Source: Peribacillus frigoritolerans
GTDB lineage: Bacteria; Bacillota; Bacilli; Bacillales; DSM-1321
Direction of reading: 5' to 3'
Assembly: GCA_030562215.1 (NCBI GenBank)
Contig: JAUPFL010000002.1
Location: 992,001-1,056,000, forward strand
DNA length: 64,000 nt
Shown piece by piece: positions 35,298 to 45,666 of the stretch (position 1 is the first letter of the stretch; each line of letters begins with the position of its first letter). The position numbers and the translations under genes were made by a program. The notes below the pieces were generated by a model. That model worked only from the letters and a program-made list of their open reading frames with translations, ran no database searches and was not told where the DNA came from.

Positions 35298-36064
35298 ATG
35301 GGTTATAATATAAAAATTGACGCTTTCGAAGGTCCGATGGATTTACTCCTGCATTTGATCAATCGCCTGGAAATAGACATCTACGATATTCCGATGGCTG
35401 ATATTACAGATCAATACCTAGGTTACATCCATACGATGCAGCATCTGGAATTGGATGTGGCCAGCGAATATCTGGTGATGGCTGCAACATTGCTTGCCAT
35501 CAAGAGTAAAATGCTGCTTCAAAGCATGAAGATGAACAAATGATTGATGAAGATGGGGAAATATTTGAGGAAGATCCGCGGGATGAGCTTGTGGAAAAAC
35601 TATTAGAATATAAAAAGTATAAAAATGCAGCCGAAGAATTTAAAGGGATGGAAGAAGAAAGAAGCTTGATGTTCACCAAACCCCCAAGTGATTTATCTGT
35701 TTATGTTAAAGAAGCGGAAAGTGATAAACAAGAGTTGAATATAAGTCTATACGATATGTTGGGGGCTTTGCAAAAACTGCTGCGAAGGCAAAAAATTCAA
35801 AAGCCGCTTTACACGAAAGTAACGAAACAAGAGATATCGATAGAGAAACGAATGGATGAAATCATGATTGACTTACAATCAATTAAAGGGAAGAAAAGTT
35901 TTTTTGAACTGTTTTCGCTCCCGGTTAAAGAGCATATCGTCATCACTTTCATGGCGGTACTGGAGCTGATGAAACTTAATGAAATCATCGTTGAACAGGA
36001 AGATAACTTTTCGGAAATCATGATTGCTGCTAAGGAAGGTGTAGAACCAGTTGGAAGTTATTAA
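35298..36064 (+). CDS. scpA: Segregation and condensation protein A, frameshifted
   Basis: About 255 aa restored. Kleisin subunit of the SMC-ScpAB condensin. N-terminal [39 protein letters not shown] binds the Smc neck; the C-terminal winged helix ([30 protein letters not shown]) binds the Smc head. One A is missing near 35521 ([16 protein letters not shown] expected). Start ATG 35298 after gaggtaattta. Overlaps scpB by 14 bases. Confidence 0.95.
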
Positions 36065-36607
36065 TTGGAAAGGGATTCTAGAGGCATTATTGTTTGCTGC
36101 CGGAGATGAAGGGCTCTCCGTCAAACAAATTGCCTCTGTCCTGAAATTACGGAATATCAAGCAACGGACATCGTTGAAAGTTTGAAGGAAGAATATATAT
36201 CTGATGTACGCGGGATTCAGGTGGTCGAAATAGCTGGTGTTTATCAAATGACGACAAAGAAAGAGCACTCGGATTACTTGAAAAGATTAGTCGAAACATC
36301 AAACACTCAAGGCTTGTCCCAGGCGGCATTGGAAACACTCGCAATCATTGCCTATAAACAGCCGATTACTAGAGCTGAAATTGATGAAATACGCGGAGTG
36401 AAAACCGAACGCCCCATTCATACACTTGTCACTAAAGTCTTAATTAAAGAGGTCGGACGTGCTGAAGGCTCGGGCCGGGCTTATTTATATGGGACAACAA
36501 AAGAGTTTTTGGATTACTTCGGCCTGAATTCCATAGATGAATTACCGCCCCTCGCCGATAATTCGGATGATAGCTTTGAAAGCGGTGAAGCCGATCTGTT
36601 TTTTTGA
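36051..36607 (+). CDS. scpB: Segregation and condensation protein B, frameshifted
   Basis: About 185 aa restored. Two tandem winged helices: [26 protein letters not shown] and the signature [25 protein letters not shown], with [16 protein letters not shown]. Forms a dimer around ScpA. One G is missing in gtcctgaaatt near 36143. The start is TTG 36051 with aaggaaggtg upstream, inside the scpA end, so translation is coupled. Confidence 0.94.
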
Positions 36608-36686
36608 AAAATTTCAACAAACAATCGAATAACATTTTTCTTTGAATTGTGATAATATAGAAAAAAATGAATGCGGGGGATTGCGG

Positions 36687-37103
36687 GTGCGAATTGTAGC
36701 ATGCAATGGATTTGGGCTTGAAAAGGAAAAGTCGAATTCACCTGAGGACTTCTTTAATCGATCCGTTATACAATACATAAAGGATGGAGAAGAAAAGACG
36801 CTGAATGTACTGTATCTCCGCTATTTTGATGAGATGGTCTCTCGTTGGACCCCATATCCCGCCAATCCCATATTCAAAAGCCCTAACAGAGATATTTATA
36901 TGGCTGATATCATTGCCATGGTCTGTCTACTCAAAGACCCGAGCCTGGTTAACCGAAAACGAATATATATAAATGCAGAAAAAGAGCTGGCTGGTTATTT
37001 CGAAAATATAGATTTTGAAAAATTGGAGAAAGTGTTTATATCTATTGACCAAGCTAAACCATATGATATAGAATCACATGTTGACTATTATATTCAATCT
37101 TAA
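36687..37103 (+). CDS. Hypothetical protein between scpB and ypuI
   Basis: 138 aa from GTG 36687, which has gcggggg 9 nt upstream; a TTG/ATG further up lacks a Shine-Dalgarno. The protein is soluble and acidic: VRIVACNGFGLEKEK..., NVLYLRYFDEMVSRWTPYP, SPNRDIYMADIIAMVCLL. No family recognised. B. subtilis has no gene here, as scpB is followed by ypuI. Probably cotranscribed with ypuI, which starts 22 bases later. Intact. Confidence 0.7.
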   Translation: MRIVACNGFGLEKEKSNSPEDFFNRSVIQYIKDGEEKTLNVLYLRYFDEMVSRWTPYPANPIFKSPNRDIYMADIIAMVCLLKDPSLVNRKRIYINAEKELAGYFENIDFEKLEKVFISIDQAKPYDIESHVDYYIQS

Positions 37104-37125
37104 TCAATTTGAGGAGGGTTCACGG

Positions 37126-37613
37126 TTGGGGAATACATTGGTAAAATCTCAGCTTGAAGATGTAAAGGGCTTTTAGAAACGACAGTGGCTCAACTGGAAG
37201 AATTTATAAATGAGACGACCTATTCTAAGCTGCAAGAGGAAAAAAGCGGGGATGAAACCTATTATAAAGGGATCCTTTCCAGTTTAAGAAGAATGCTTGT
37301 AAGTTGTGAAGAGGGCTTGGAGGCTTGCCAAATCGTTCTGAAAAATGATGTTTTCAATAAAGCTGCAGCTGAAAAGACGCTTTATAGAGTTTATCATCAA
37401 TGTATCGAAGAATACTTTTCCCCAAAATCAGATCGGTGGTTTGAGGACAGCAGATCTGCCTATACAGGAAAAAACTCGATTAAATTTCACCAAAGTGTAC
37501 CTGACAGTATAATTTCCATTCTGAAGGCCGTGGAAAGTGGATTCCAGACCATGCGTGAAGAATTGGAGTTTTATGAAACGGATTACCGGACGAAAATGTT
37601 GCAGTCAAGATAA
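37126..37613 (+). CDS. YpuI-like DUF3907 protein, frameshifted
   Basis: About 162 aa restored. Starts TTG 37126 with gaggaggg 8 nt upstream: MGNTLVKSQLEDVK, then after one missing T in ggcttttag near 37174, LETTVAQLEEFINETTYSKLQEEK. Middle LRRMLVSCEEGLEACQIVL and WFEDSRSAYTGKNSIKF are typical of DUF3907/YpuI, function unknown. Ends four bases before a strong terminator. Confidence 0.82.
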
Positions 37614-37615
37614 TG

Positions 37616-37651
37616 AAACAGCAAGGCTTAATAAGCCTTGCTGTTTTTTTT
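37616..37651 (+). terminator. Terminator after ypuI
   Basis: Stem aaacagcaaggctt / agccttgctgttttttt. Confidence 0.9.
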
Positions 37652-37734
37652 AGCTATAAATGGAATCTCCGCTTAATCGAAACATAAAATACTTTGATGA
37701 TTTATGTGCATAAAGGTTAAGAGGAGGTTGCAAG

Positions 37735-38602
37735 ATGTCTGAGGTAAGAGACTATGCTAAAGAGGTAAGTGATTGGGTAGATGGAGTGATGGAATGTGAT
37801 CGACTTCACCGATTCGCCATTGCTGTCAAATATTGAACGGCTTTCCGAGTTGGCAAAGAATATGGATGAGGAAGAAATGGATTATGAGGATATGGTCCTG
37901 ATTGAAGAAGAGATGGCTCGGGTCTACGAGGAAATTGAAGAACTCGCTAGGGAATTCAATATACAGGAAAGGCAATCAGTACCGATTGGGAAGCATACGC
38001 TACCGCCGTTACCTTATGCCTATGATGCGCTGGAACCGACGATTTCAAGGGAAATCATGTATCTGCACCATGATAAGCATCATCAAGCATATGTCGATGG
38101 TTTGAATAAAGCGGAATTGATGATGAAAAAAGCGAGAGAAACGAATGATTTTTCCTTGTTGAAACATTGGGAAAAGGAAGCGGCCTTTCATGGATCAGGC
38201 CATTATCTCCATACGCTGTTCTGGGAAGTGATGGTTCCGGGAGGGGGCGGACAGCCAAGGGGCGATTTACTTAAACAGATTGAGAAGGATTTTGGAAGCT
38301 TTGCAGCTTTTAAAAGTCATTTTAGTGAGGCTGCTAAACAAGTAGAAGGTGTTGGCTGGGCGATTTTAGTCTGGGCCCCGCGTGCACGGCGGCTAGAAAT
38401 ACTTCAATCGGAATTGCACATGGTTTTGACCCAGTGGGATACGATCCCAATCCTTGTTCTTGATGTATGGGAACATGCTTATTACCTGCAATATAAAAAT
38501 AATCGTGCTGCCTATGTGGACAAATGGTGGGACGTTGTAAACTGGCCGAAAACAGCCGTAAGATTCACCGAAGCGAAAAAGCTTATTTGGAAAAAGCAAT
38601 AA
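37735..38602 (+). CDS. sodF: Superoxide dismutase (SodF-like) with N-terminal extension, frameshifted
   Basis: About 289 aa. A ~75-residue acidic helical extension (SEVRDYAKEVSDWVDG, LAKNMDEEEMDYEDM) precedes a Fe/Mn-SOD domain. Metal ligands are in LHHDKHHQAYVDGL, GSGHYLHTLFWEVM and DVWEHAYYLQY. This matches the B. subtilis SodF/YojM-like long SODs rather than SodA. One surplus base (gaatgtgatc) near 37793 breaks the frame in the extension. ATG 37735 has gaggaggttg upstream. The catalytic domain is undamaged. Confidence 0.88.
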
Positions 38603-38644
38603 CTGATTAATTATAGAAATGTCTATGGAGAACATTACAAATAT

Positions 38645-38670
38645 ACGAGCCGTGAAGGTTCGTTTTTTTT
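38645..38670 (+). terminator. Terminator after sodF
   Basis: Short stem acgagcc / ggttcgt followed by eight T. Confidence 0.75.
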
Positions 38671-38971
38671 GCCTAAAATTTTGTAACACGAATTTTTTAG
38701 GGGGAATATGGGAAAGATATGAAGGGAGACCAGAAGATTTTATTTTAAAGCGACTTATGATTCTCATTTGGATATTATTATTAGATTGAAAAGGAGAGGA
38801 TATCATCTAACGAAATAATGAGTATGTGTCTTATTTGAATCCTTGAAATAACATTGGAACTGTGTTGAAAATGCTACTTTGAAGTATTATGGGTTTTTAA
38901 TAATAATTAATTTATATTAATATAAAAACTGTGACCAATTTGTGAACTTAAAAATTATTAAGGTATATTTA
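38671..38971. other. Intergenic region between sodF and ahpC
   Basis: About 300 bases, very AT-rich, no credible gene. It ends in the ahpC promoter described separately. An additional imperfect AT palindrome around 38905-38930 could be a second PerR-like site. Confidence 0.4.
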
Positions 38972-39002
38972 TTGACTAGTTTCTATTTAATAATTATTAT
39001 AA
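38972..39002 (+). promoter_or_regulatory. ahpC promoter with PerR box
   Basis: TTGACT (38972-38977), 17-bp spacer, TATTAT (38995-39000). A 15-base near-palindrome taataat-t-attataa at 38988-39002 differs in one base from the PerR consensus TTATAATNATTATAA and covers the -10. PerR repression of ahpC is established in B. subtilis; here it is inferred. Confidence 0.75.
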
Positions 39003-39042
39003 ACAGGAGCAGATAAAAAAATAGCTATTGGAGGAATTTATT

Positions 39043-39606
39043 ATGTCATTGATCAATAAACAAGTTGAAGATTTTAAAGTACAAGCTTACCATGCAGGAG
39101 AATTCAAGGAAGTTACACTTGAAGATGTTAAAGGAAAATGGGCAGTATTCTTTTTCTATCCAGCTGACTTCTCTTTCGTATGTCCAACTGAATTAGCTGA
39201 TCTTCAAGATAACTATGAAACATTCAAGGAAATTGGTTGTGAAGTTTACTCAGTTTCAACAGATACTCATTTCAGCCACAAAGGATGGGCTGATGCTACT
39301 GATACAATCGGTAAAATCCAATATCCAATGTTAGCTGACCCAGCTAACGTTTTATCCCGTCAATTCGGTGTTTTGATTGAAGAAGATGGATTGGCTCTAC
39401 GTGGAACTTTCATCGTAAATCCAGAAGGACAAATTAAAGCATACGAAATTAATGACTTAGGAATTGGCCGCAATGCTGAAGAACTTGTAAGAAAAGTTCA
39501 AGCTGCACAATTCGTAGCGGAACATGGGGATAAAGTTTGCCCTGCAAAATGGACTCCAGGTGAAGATACTCTTGAACCAAGCCTGGACCTAGTAGGTAAA
39601 CTTTAA
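39043..39606 (+). CDS. ahpC: Alkyl hydroperoxide reductase AhpC (2-Cys peroxiredoxin)
   Basis: 187 aa. Peroxidatic Cys in FYPADFSFVCPTELADL (~residue 47) and resolving Cys in HGDKVCPAKW (~residue 166). Codon use is biased toward optimal codons, as for abundant proteins. ATG 39043 follows ggagga. The PerR-type promoter points to peroxide induction. Its electron donor should be the AhpF-like gene 175 bases downstream, beyond a terminator that probably lowers readthrough. Intact. Confidence 0.95.
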   Translation: MSLINKQVEDFKVQAYHAGEFKEVTLEDVKGKWAVFFFYPADFSFVCPTELADLQDNYETFKEIGCEVYSVSTDTHFSHKGWADATDTIGKIQYPMLADPANVLSRQFGVLIEEDGLALRGTFIVNPEGQIKAYEINDLGIGRNAEELVRKVQAAQFVAEHGDKVCPAKWTPGEDTLEPSLDLVGKL

Positions 39607-39695
39607 TATTTATGGGATGGTCCATTTCTTCAATCAATGGACATAACCAGCTTTGATTACGATTACTGGGACAATTCGTCCGACAAGATCAATGA

Positions 39696-39733
39696 CAAAA
39701 GGCACTTACCTAAAATAAGTGCCTTTTGTTTTT
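39696..39733 (+). terminator. Terminator between ahpC and the AhpF-like gene
   Basis: Stem caaaaggcactta / taagtgccttttg with T-tail. Confidence 0.85.
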
Positions 39734-39781
39734 CAAAATAACAGTTTAGTACGTATTATCATTCAGCAAGGAGCACAAAAG

Positions 39782-41427
39782 ATGAAAAAAATATATGATT
39801 TATTAATTATTGGTGGCGGTCCTGCAGGCCTCTCAGCCGGCGTTTATGCTGGAAGAGCCAAGTTAAAGACAATAATTCTTGAAAAAGGAACTGGCGGAGG
39901 ACAAGCTGCCACTACATCGGAAATAGCCAATTACCCTGGTATCCGTCATATATCGGGCCCTAGATTAGTTGAAGAAATGAAGCTTCAAAACGAAGATTTT
40001 GGCGTTGAATTCGCTAAAGCTGATGTAACGGGCGTGGATTTCTCTGGTGAGGTGAAAGTCGTAAAAACCCTTGGCGGGGACTACCATGCACGCGCCGTCA
40101 TCATTGCGACGGGTGCTTCTCCAAGGACGCTGGGTTTTCCAGGTGAAGAGGAATTCACTGGCCGCGGTGTAGCTTATTGTTCAACATGTGATGGTGAATT
40201 CTTTGAAGGGTTGGAAGTTTTCGTTATCGGTGCAGGATATGCAGCCGCTGAAGAAGCAATATTCCTGACACGTTTTGCTACAAAAGTTACAATCATCGCC
40301 CGAGAATCAAGCTTCTCGTGTGCCCCGTCCATTGTTGATAAAGTAATGGCAAATGATAAGATTGAAGTGAAATTCAATACGGAAATCCTTGGGGTTCATG
40401 GAGACGGGATGATTCAAAGTGCACGTTTCATCAATAACGTTACTAAAGAAGAATTTGAATATAAGGCGAAGGAAGAAGACAATACGTTTGGAGTATTCGT
40501 TTTCATAGGTTACGAGCCGAAGACAGAGATATTCAAGGGCCATATCGAAATGGATGATGCTGGTTACATTTTAACCGATGATGATATGAAGACTAATGTG
40601 AATGGTGTCTATGCGGCGGGCGACCTAAGGCCAAAATCCTTGCGCCAGATTATCACAGCTGTATCTGATGGAGCGATTGCAGCAACGGATGCCGGGAAAT
40701 ATATTGAAGAAGAAAAGGATCGCCTAGGAATCAAAGATGAACCTGAAGTTGAAAAACCGGCGAAAAAGAACAGGCCGCTGTCCCAGCAGGCAAGAGCGCT
40801 TTATTAAGTGATGCGTTACGTGGCCAATTAAAGGGAATCTTCGGCAAGATGGAGAGCGACGTTACATTGGTGTCCATAGTCGATGAAAGTTTGCCAAAAT
40901 CAGTCGAATTGCGAGACTTCCTGTTGGATGTTGCGGAATTAGGAGATAAGCTTCATCTTGAGTTATACAACAAAGGTGAAAATACGGAAATTGAAGAAAA
41001 AATCAATGCAGATAAGTTCCCTGTCGTTTCCCTCTTAAATTCGAATGGTGAATACAGTGGCGTTAAATACCACGGTGTACCAGGCGGCCATGAGTTGAAT
41101 TCCTTCATTTTGGCCATCTATAACCTGGCTGGACCTGGTCAAGCATTGGACTCAGTCGTATTGAATTCAATTAAGGGAATCAGTAAAAAAGCGAACATTA
41201 AGGTCATGGTTTCATTGGCATGTCACTACTGTCCAGACGTTGTAGTGGGTGCACAGCGCATAGCGATTGAAAACCCTAACGTTGAAGCTGAAATGGTCGA
41301 TATAAGCAATTTCCAGGAAATCAAGAAGAAATATAAAGTCATGAGCGTGCCGGCCATGATCATCAATGATGAACAAGTGGTATTCGGAGCTAAGAAAATT
41401 GATGAAATCGCTGCATTATTAGTATAA
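39782..41427 (+). CDS. AhpF-like reductase with reversed domain order (TrxR domain then AhpF N-domain), frameshifted
   Basis: About 548 aa restored. Residues 1-335 are a thioredoxin-reductase domain: FAD site IIGGGPAGLSAGVYAGRA, redox pair CSTCDG, NAD-site segment VFVIGAGYAAAEEA and GVYAAGDLRPKSLRQ. After a Lys/Pro-rich linker, residues ~350-548 are a double thioredoxin fold like the N-terminal domain of AhpF, with MVSLACHYCPDVV (CxxC) and YKVMSVPAMIIND. In E. coli and B. subtilis AhpF that domain comes first. One T is missing near 40803. ATG 39782 has aaggagc upstream. Likely reduces AhpC with NAD(P)H. Confidence 0.87.
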
Positions 41428-41436
41428 TAGAACACT

Positions 41437-41468
41437 AAATCGATAGGGGTCCCTATCGATTTTTTTTA
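41437..41468 (+). terminator. Terminator after the AhpF-like gene
   Basis: Stem aaatcgataggg / ccctatcgatttttttt. Confidence 0.9.
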
Positions 41469-41585
41469 TGGGATTTTTCCCTTGAAAATCAGTAGATATC
41501 ATGAAGGATTAGATTCTTTTATTCATAACCCTTGTCCCTTTGCATAAACTTGTACAAAAACAAGTAAAGAGACGAGGGGGCACTC

Positions 41586-42746
41586 ATGCGTTTTCTATAT
41601 AAAGGGTTATCGAGTTTGTGTATCGTCATTCTCCTTTTGTCTTTAATGGCACCTGTAGAAAGTGCCAATGCAAATGTATCCGTAAGTGCCCATAGCGCGA
41701 TTTTAATGGATGAGGATAGCGGAAGGGTCATTTATGAAGTGAATGCTCATGAAAAAGAATCGCATAGCAAGCATTACGAAAATAATGACGGCTATCTTGG
41801 CTATTGAATCGGGACAAATGGATGAGACAGTGAAGGTGAGCAGCAATGCCTTCGGGACGGAGGGATCTTCCCTTTACTTAAAAGTAGGAGAAAGAATTAA
41901 GCTCGAAGATTTGGTATATGGCTTGATGCTTCGTTCTGGTAATGATGCAGCAGTCGCAATCAGTGAAAAGGTTGGCGGAAGCCTGGATGGATTCGTCTGG
42001 ATGATGAATCAAAAGGCGGAAGAAATAGGGATGAAAAATACCCATTTTTCAAATCCACATGGTTTGGATAATACGAAGAACCATTATTCAACCGCATATG
42101 ATATGGCCATTCTCACTCGTTATGCCATGCAAAATGAAACGTATGTAAAGATTGCCGGCACAAAGGAACACAGGGCACCTAATTCCACAGAACAATGGGA
42201 TTATGTATGGAAGAACAAAAATCGCCTACTTACACAATTATATGAGTATTGCACAGGGGGAAAACAGGGTATACCAAACTAGCAAAACGTACCTTGGTCA
42301 CGACGGCAACAAAAAACGAGCTTGACCTGATTGCTGTGACATTAAATGGTCCGGATGATTGGAATGATCATATTCAAATGTACGAATCCGCCTTTAAGGA
42401 TTATACGCCTACAGAAATTTTACCCGCAGGCATGGTGGAAAACATGAAAAATAAAATATATAAAGGACATGTCTACATTAAAAATGATTTTTCGTATCCA
42501 CTAACAAAGGAAGAGAGAGAATTGGTCAATGTGAAAATGAAATTGTTGAAGCCCCGGAATGCTTGGAAAGATAAAAGGAAAATCCCGGAAGTGGTCGGCA
42601 GAGCATCCATCTATCTCGATGGAAAGAAAATAGGCACTCGTTCAATTTTTTATGGGGAATCAAAAGAAAGCTTCAAGCAACAATCATTCCAATCTTCATG
42701 GGCTGAAGTATTTGAAGCGGTATTGGGAATCGGACGCAATGGTTAA
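41586..42746 (+). CDS. dacB: D-alanyl-D-alanine carboxypeptidase DacB, two frameshifts
   Basis: About 387 aa restored. Sporulation penicillin-binding protein 5* that tunes spore-cortex cross-linking. Signal peptide [20 protein letters not shown]...A; active-site SITKIM (SxxK), [10 protein letters not shown] (SxN) and GGKTGYT (KTG). The frame is broken near 41757 ([12 protein letters not shown] expected) and near 42258 ([15 protein letters not shown]), one insertion and one deletion that cancel in length. Followed by spmA, spmB in the same order as B. subtilis. Mother-cell sigma-E control is known there. Confidence 0.92.
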
Positions 42747-43331
42747 TTACATTTGGGTCGGGATGTTTGTGATCGGTATCGTCTTTGGCATGATTAATGG
42801 AACGATGGATCAGGTGAATGAAGCTCTATTTGTCAGCGCAAAGGAAGCGGTCACCCTTTGCCTGGGACTAATGAGCATACTTGTCTTTTGGCTGGGTTTG
42901 ATGAAAATCGCTGAGGAATCGGGGCTGTTAGATAAACTATCCAACTTGTTCAAGCCGTTCATGAGATGGCTATTCCCTGAAGTGCCACCTAATCATCCCG
43001 CTATGGGGTATATACTTTCCAATATGATGGCAAATACATTCGGATTGGGGAATGCAGCTACGCCTCTTGGTATAAAAGCCATGGAACAGCTAAAGAAACT
43101 AAATGGAGGAAAAGCAACGGTCAGCCGCTCGATGGTCACTTTTTAGCAATCAATACTTCAAGCGTAACGTTGATTCCAACTACTGTCATTGCGATCCGAA
43201 TGAACTACGATGCCCACTCCCCGACGGACATCGTTTTTCCGACCATAATAGCAACGGCCATTTCTGCCGTTGGAGGAATCGCGATAGATCGATATTTTTA
43301 TTACAGGAGAAAGAGGAGCGGGAGGGAATAG
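42739..43331 (+). CDS. spmA: Spore maturation protein A, frameshifted
   Basis: About 197 aa restored. Nucleoside-recognition (Gate-domain) membrane protein: [61 protein letters not shown], and after one missing T near 43142, LAINTSSVTLIPTTVIAIRM to IDRYFYYRRKR. SpmA and SpmB are needed for full spore-core dehydration. ATG 42739 overlaps the dacB stop by eight bases. Confidence 0.93.
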
Positions 43332-43332
43332 G

Positions 43333-43870
43333 ATGTTGCACTGGATGACCACCATTTCAATTTGGATGATACCGATTTTGATCCTAGGTATATTACTGTA
43401 CGGCACATTGAAGAGAGTTCCCACCTATGAGACCTTCGTAGAGGGGGAAAAGAAGGAATCAGCATGTCCTTTTCCTCATCCCTTTCCTGGTAGGGATGCT
43501 TGTGGCGATTTCGGTATTTAGGGCATCAGGGGCCTTGGATTTCATTGTACAATCACTGCACCCCTTGCTTTCCCTTCTTCATTTTCCGTCTGAGGTTTTA
43601 CCCCTTGCGATTATTAGACCAATATCCGGAACAGCCGCTTTAGGAATAACCAGCGACCTGATATCTGTTTATGGACCGGATTCCTTTATTGGCCGCTTGG
43701 CTGCCACTATTCAGGGAAGTACGGATACCACCTTCTATGTATTGACCGTTTATTTTGGAGCCGTCGGGATCAAAAAAATGGGTGATGCCCTTAAGGTCGG
43801 TCTTTTGGCAGACTTGATCGGAATCATAGCTGCCGTTATCGTCGTCACACTGGTTTTCGGTATGAATTAA
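43333..43870 (+). CDS. spmB: Spore maturation protein B, frameshifts
   Basis: About 179 aa restored. Partner of SpmA: ISIWMIPILILGILLYGTLKRVPTYETFVEG, LVAISVFRASGALDF, IRPISGTAALGITSDLI, GSTDTTFYVLTVYFGAVGI. Two bases are missing between about 43445 and 43480, so KEGISMSFSLIPFLVG is scrambled. Starts one base after the spmA stop. Ends at a terminator. Confidence 0.92.
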
Positions 43871-43878
43871 AAGTTAGG

Positions 43879-43905
43879 GAAATGGAAGATTCCATTTCTT
43901 TTTTT
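43879..43905 (+). terminator. Terminator after spmB
   Basis: Stem gaaatgga / tccatttc with a T-run, nine bases past the stop. Confidence 0.75.
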
Positions 43906-44170
43906 GTCTTTTTCTTAAAAGTAGCCCTCCATCATTAAGATGCATTCAAACTTTCTTCAAAAGAAACATTTTTTTGTATGGAAAAATAAGCTATGTTACA
44001 CTCATTATGGAAACCAACCCATTTAACCGTCCCATTATTGGTGTAATAATAAAAGAAAAGCTCTTAATCACGAAAAACCTTTTGTTTTTGCCTCTCGATA
44101 TGTAATAATTGTATGATTGTGTATGTATAGACAATAACAAACGAATGATTATACTATGGGGTGAAGATAG
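43906..44170. other. Intergenic region upstream of rluB
   Basis: About 265 bases, AT-rich. Nothing gene-like; presumably rluB promoter. Confidence 0.45.
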
Positions 44171-44910
44171 ATGGAACGATTACAAAAGGTGATAGCACAT
44201 GCTGGACTGGCTTCCCGCCGTAAAGCAGAAGAGTTGATTTTAGAAGGTAAGGTAAAAGTCAACGGCAAAGTAGTGAAGGAATTAGGTGTGAAAGTGGGGC
44301 CTAATGATAAGGTTGAGGTTAATGAAGTCCCGCTTGAAAAAGAAGCTCCGGTTTATTTCCTATTCTATAAACCGCGCGGCGTCATTTCGGCTGTTTCTGA
44401 TGATAAGAACAGAAAAGTCGTAACGGACTTTTCCCTTACATCCATGAACGGATTTATCCAGTTGGCCGCTTGGATTACGATACTTCGGGTTTGTTGATTT
44501 TAACCAATGACGGGGAATTTGCTAACACGTTAATGCATCCGAAGCATGAAGTGGATAAAGTGTATGTGGCAAAAGTGAAAGGGATGCCTTTGCGTGAAAG
44601 CTTGAAAAAGCTGGATAAGGGTATCAAGTTGGAGGATGGCAAGACTGCTCCTGCTAAGACGAGGGTATTGTCTACCGACAAGAAAAAGGAAACGGCCATA
44701 GTTGAAATCACAATACATGAGGGCAGGAACAGGCAAGTCCGCAGGATGTTCGAAGCAATTGGCCATCCCGTCATTAAATTGAAGAGGGAACAATATGGTT
44801 TCTTGACCTTGGACGGTTTGACTGCAGGGGATTCCCGTGAGCTGACTCCACATGAAGTTAAATTAATGCGGACTTTAGCAACGACCGAGCCTAAACAGAG
44901 GAGAATGTAA
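44171..44910 (+). CDS. rluB: 23S rRNA pseudouridine synthase RluB, frameshifted
   Basis: About 246 aa restored. N-terminal S4 RNA-binding domain (RLQKVIAHAGLASRRKAEELI...GKVKVNGKVV), then a RsuA-type catalytic domain with Asp in PVGRLDYDTSGLLILTNDG and the signature IHEGRNRQVRRMFEAIGHPV. One T is missing in gacttttccc near 44433, scrambling FPYIHERIY. B. subtilis RluB modifies 23S rRNA near position 2633. Start ATG 44171 after ggggtgaag. Confidence 0.94.
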
Positions 44911-44942
44911 GCGAGTATTTTTCCTGTATTGATGGGTTGAAA

Positions 44943-44980
44943 CCACTACCCCATTCTTCCCCTGGAAGAATGGGTGGTGG
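44943..44980 (+). terminator. Strong hairpin after rluB
   Basis: Stem ccactaccccattcttcc / ggaagaatgggtggtgg without a T-run; possibly a terminator, attenuator or RNA-stabilising structure before resA. Confidence 0.5.
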
Positions 44981-45118
44981 AAAACAACCTGTAAATACCT
45001 TTTCCTTCATGAATCGGGAAAGAATGTCACAAAACCTTCAGAAATGTAAATATAAAGGACATGGCGTTAAATGGTATAATGGTATGGTTAAATTTAGTGT
45101 GGCCTTAGGAGGATTTCT

Positions 45119-45648
45119 ATGGATAAAAAGAAGCGACGCCTAATTAGCAGAACCATCATTCTCCTGCTTTTAGGTGCAGCTTTAGTGTTTGCCCTTTATA
45201 CGAACTTCACTAAAGATAAGAATGAAAGCCTGAGAAAAGGATCCGATGCACCCAATTTCGTCTTGACTGATATGGAAGGTAAAGAGCATAAACTTTCCGA
45301 TTACAAGGGAAAAGGCGTCTTCCTGAACTTTTGGGGTACATATTGCAAGCCGTGTGAATATGAAATGCCTTATATGGAAAATCAATATAAAAACTTTAAA
45401 GACCAGGGCGTTGAGATATTGGCGGTTAATGTCGGGGAATCTGACTATGCTGTCAATAATTTCATTACAAAGCATGATCTTACCTTTCCTGTCATGATCG
45501 ATAAAGGTAGGGAAGTGGAAAATGCTTATCGCGTGGATATATTGCCTGTCTCCTTTTTGGTTGATAAAGAGGGAAAGTGATAGATATCATCACCGGAGCT
45601 TTGACAGAAGAGAGCATCCAAAAGCATATGGAGAGAATTAAACCATGA
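45119..45648 (+). CDS. resA: Thiol-disulfide oxidoreductase ResA, frameshifted at end
   Basis: About 176 aa restored. Membrane-anchored (RTIILLLLGAALVFALYTNF), extracytoplasmic thioredoxin-fold protein with FWGTYCKPCEYEMPY (CxxC, ~residue 74). It reduces apocytochrome c for haem attachment. One A is missing near 45577: KEGK then VIDIITGALTEESIQKHM. ATG 45119 follows ggagg. First of resABCDE. Confidence 0.94.
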
Positions 45649-45666
45649 TATTGGGGAGTTTTTGAC

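Noticed and set aside
44937..45143. Open frame over the hairpin before resA
   Set aside because: It covers a strong inverted repeat and the resA ribosome site; no protein features.
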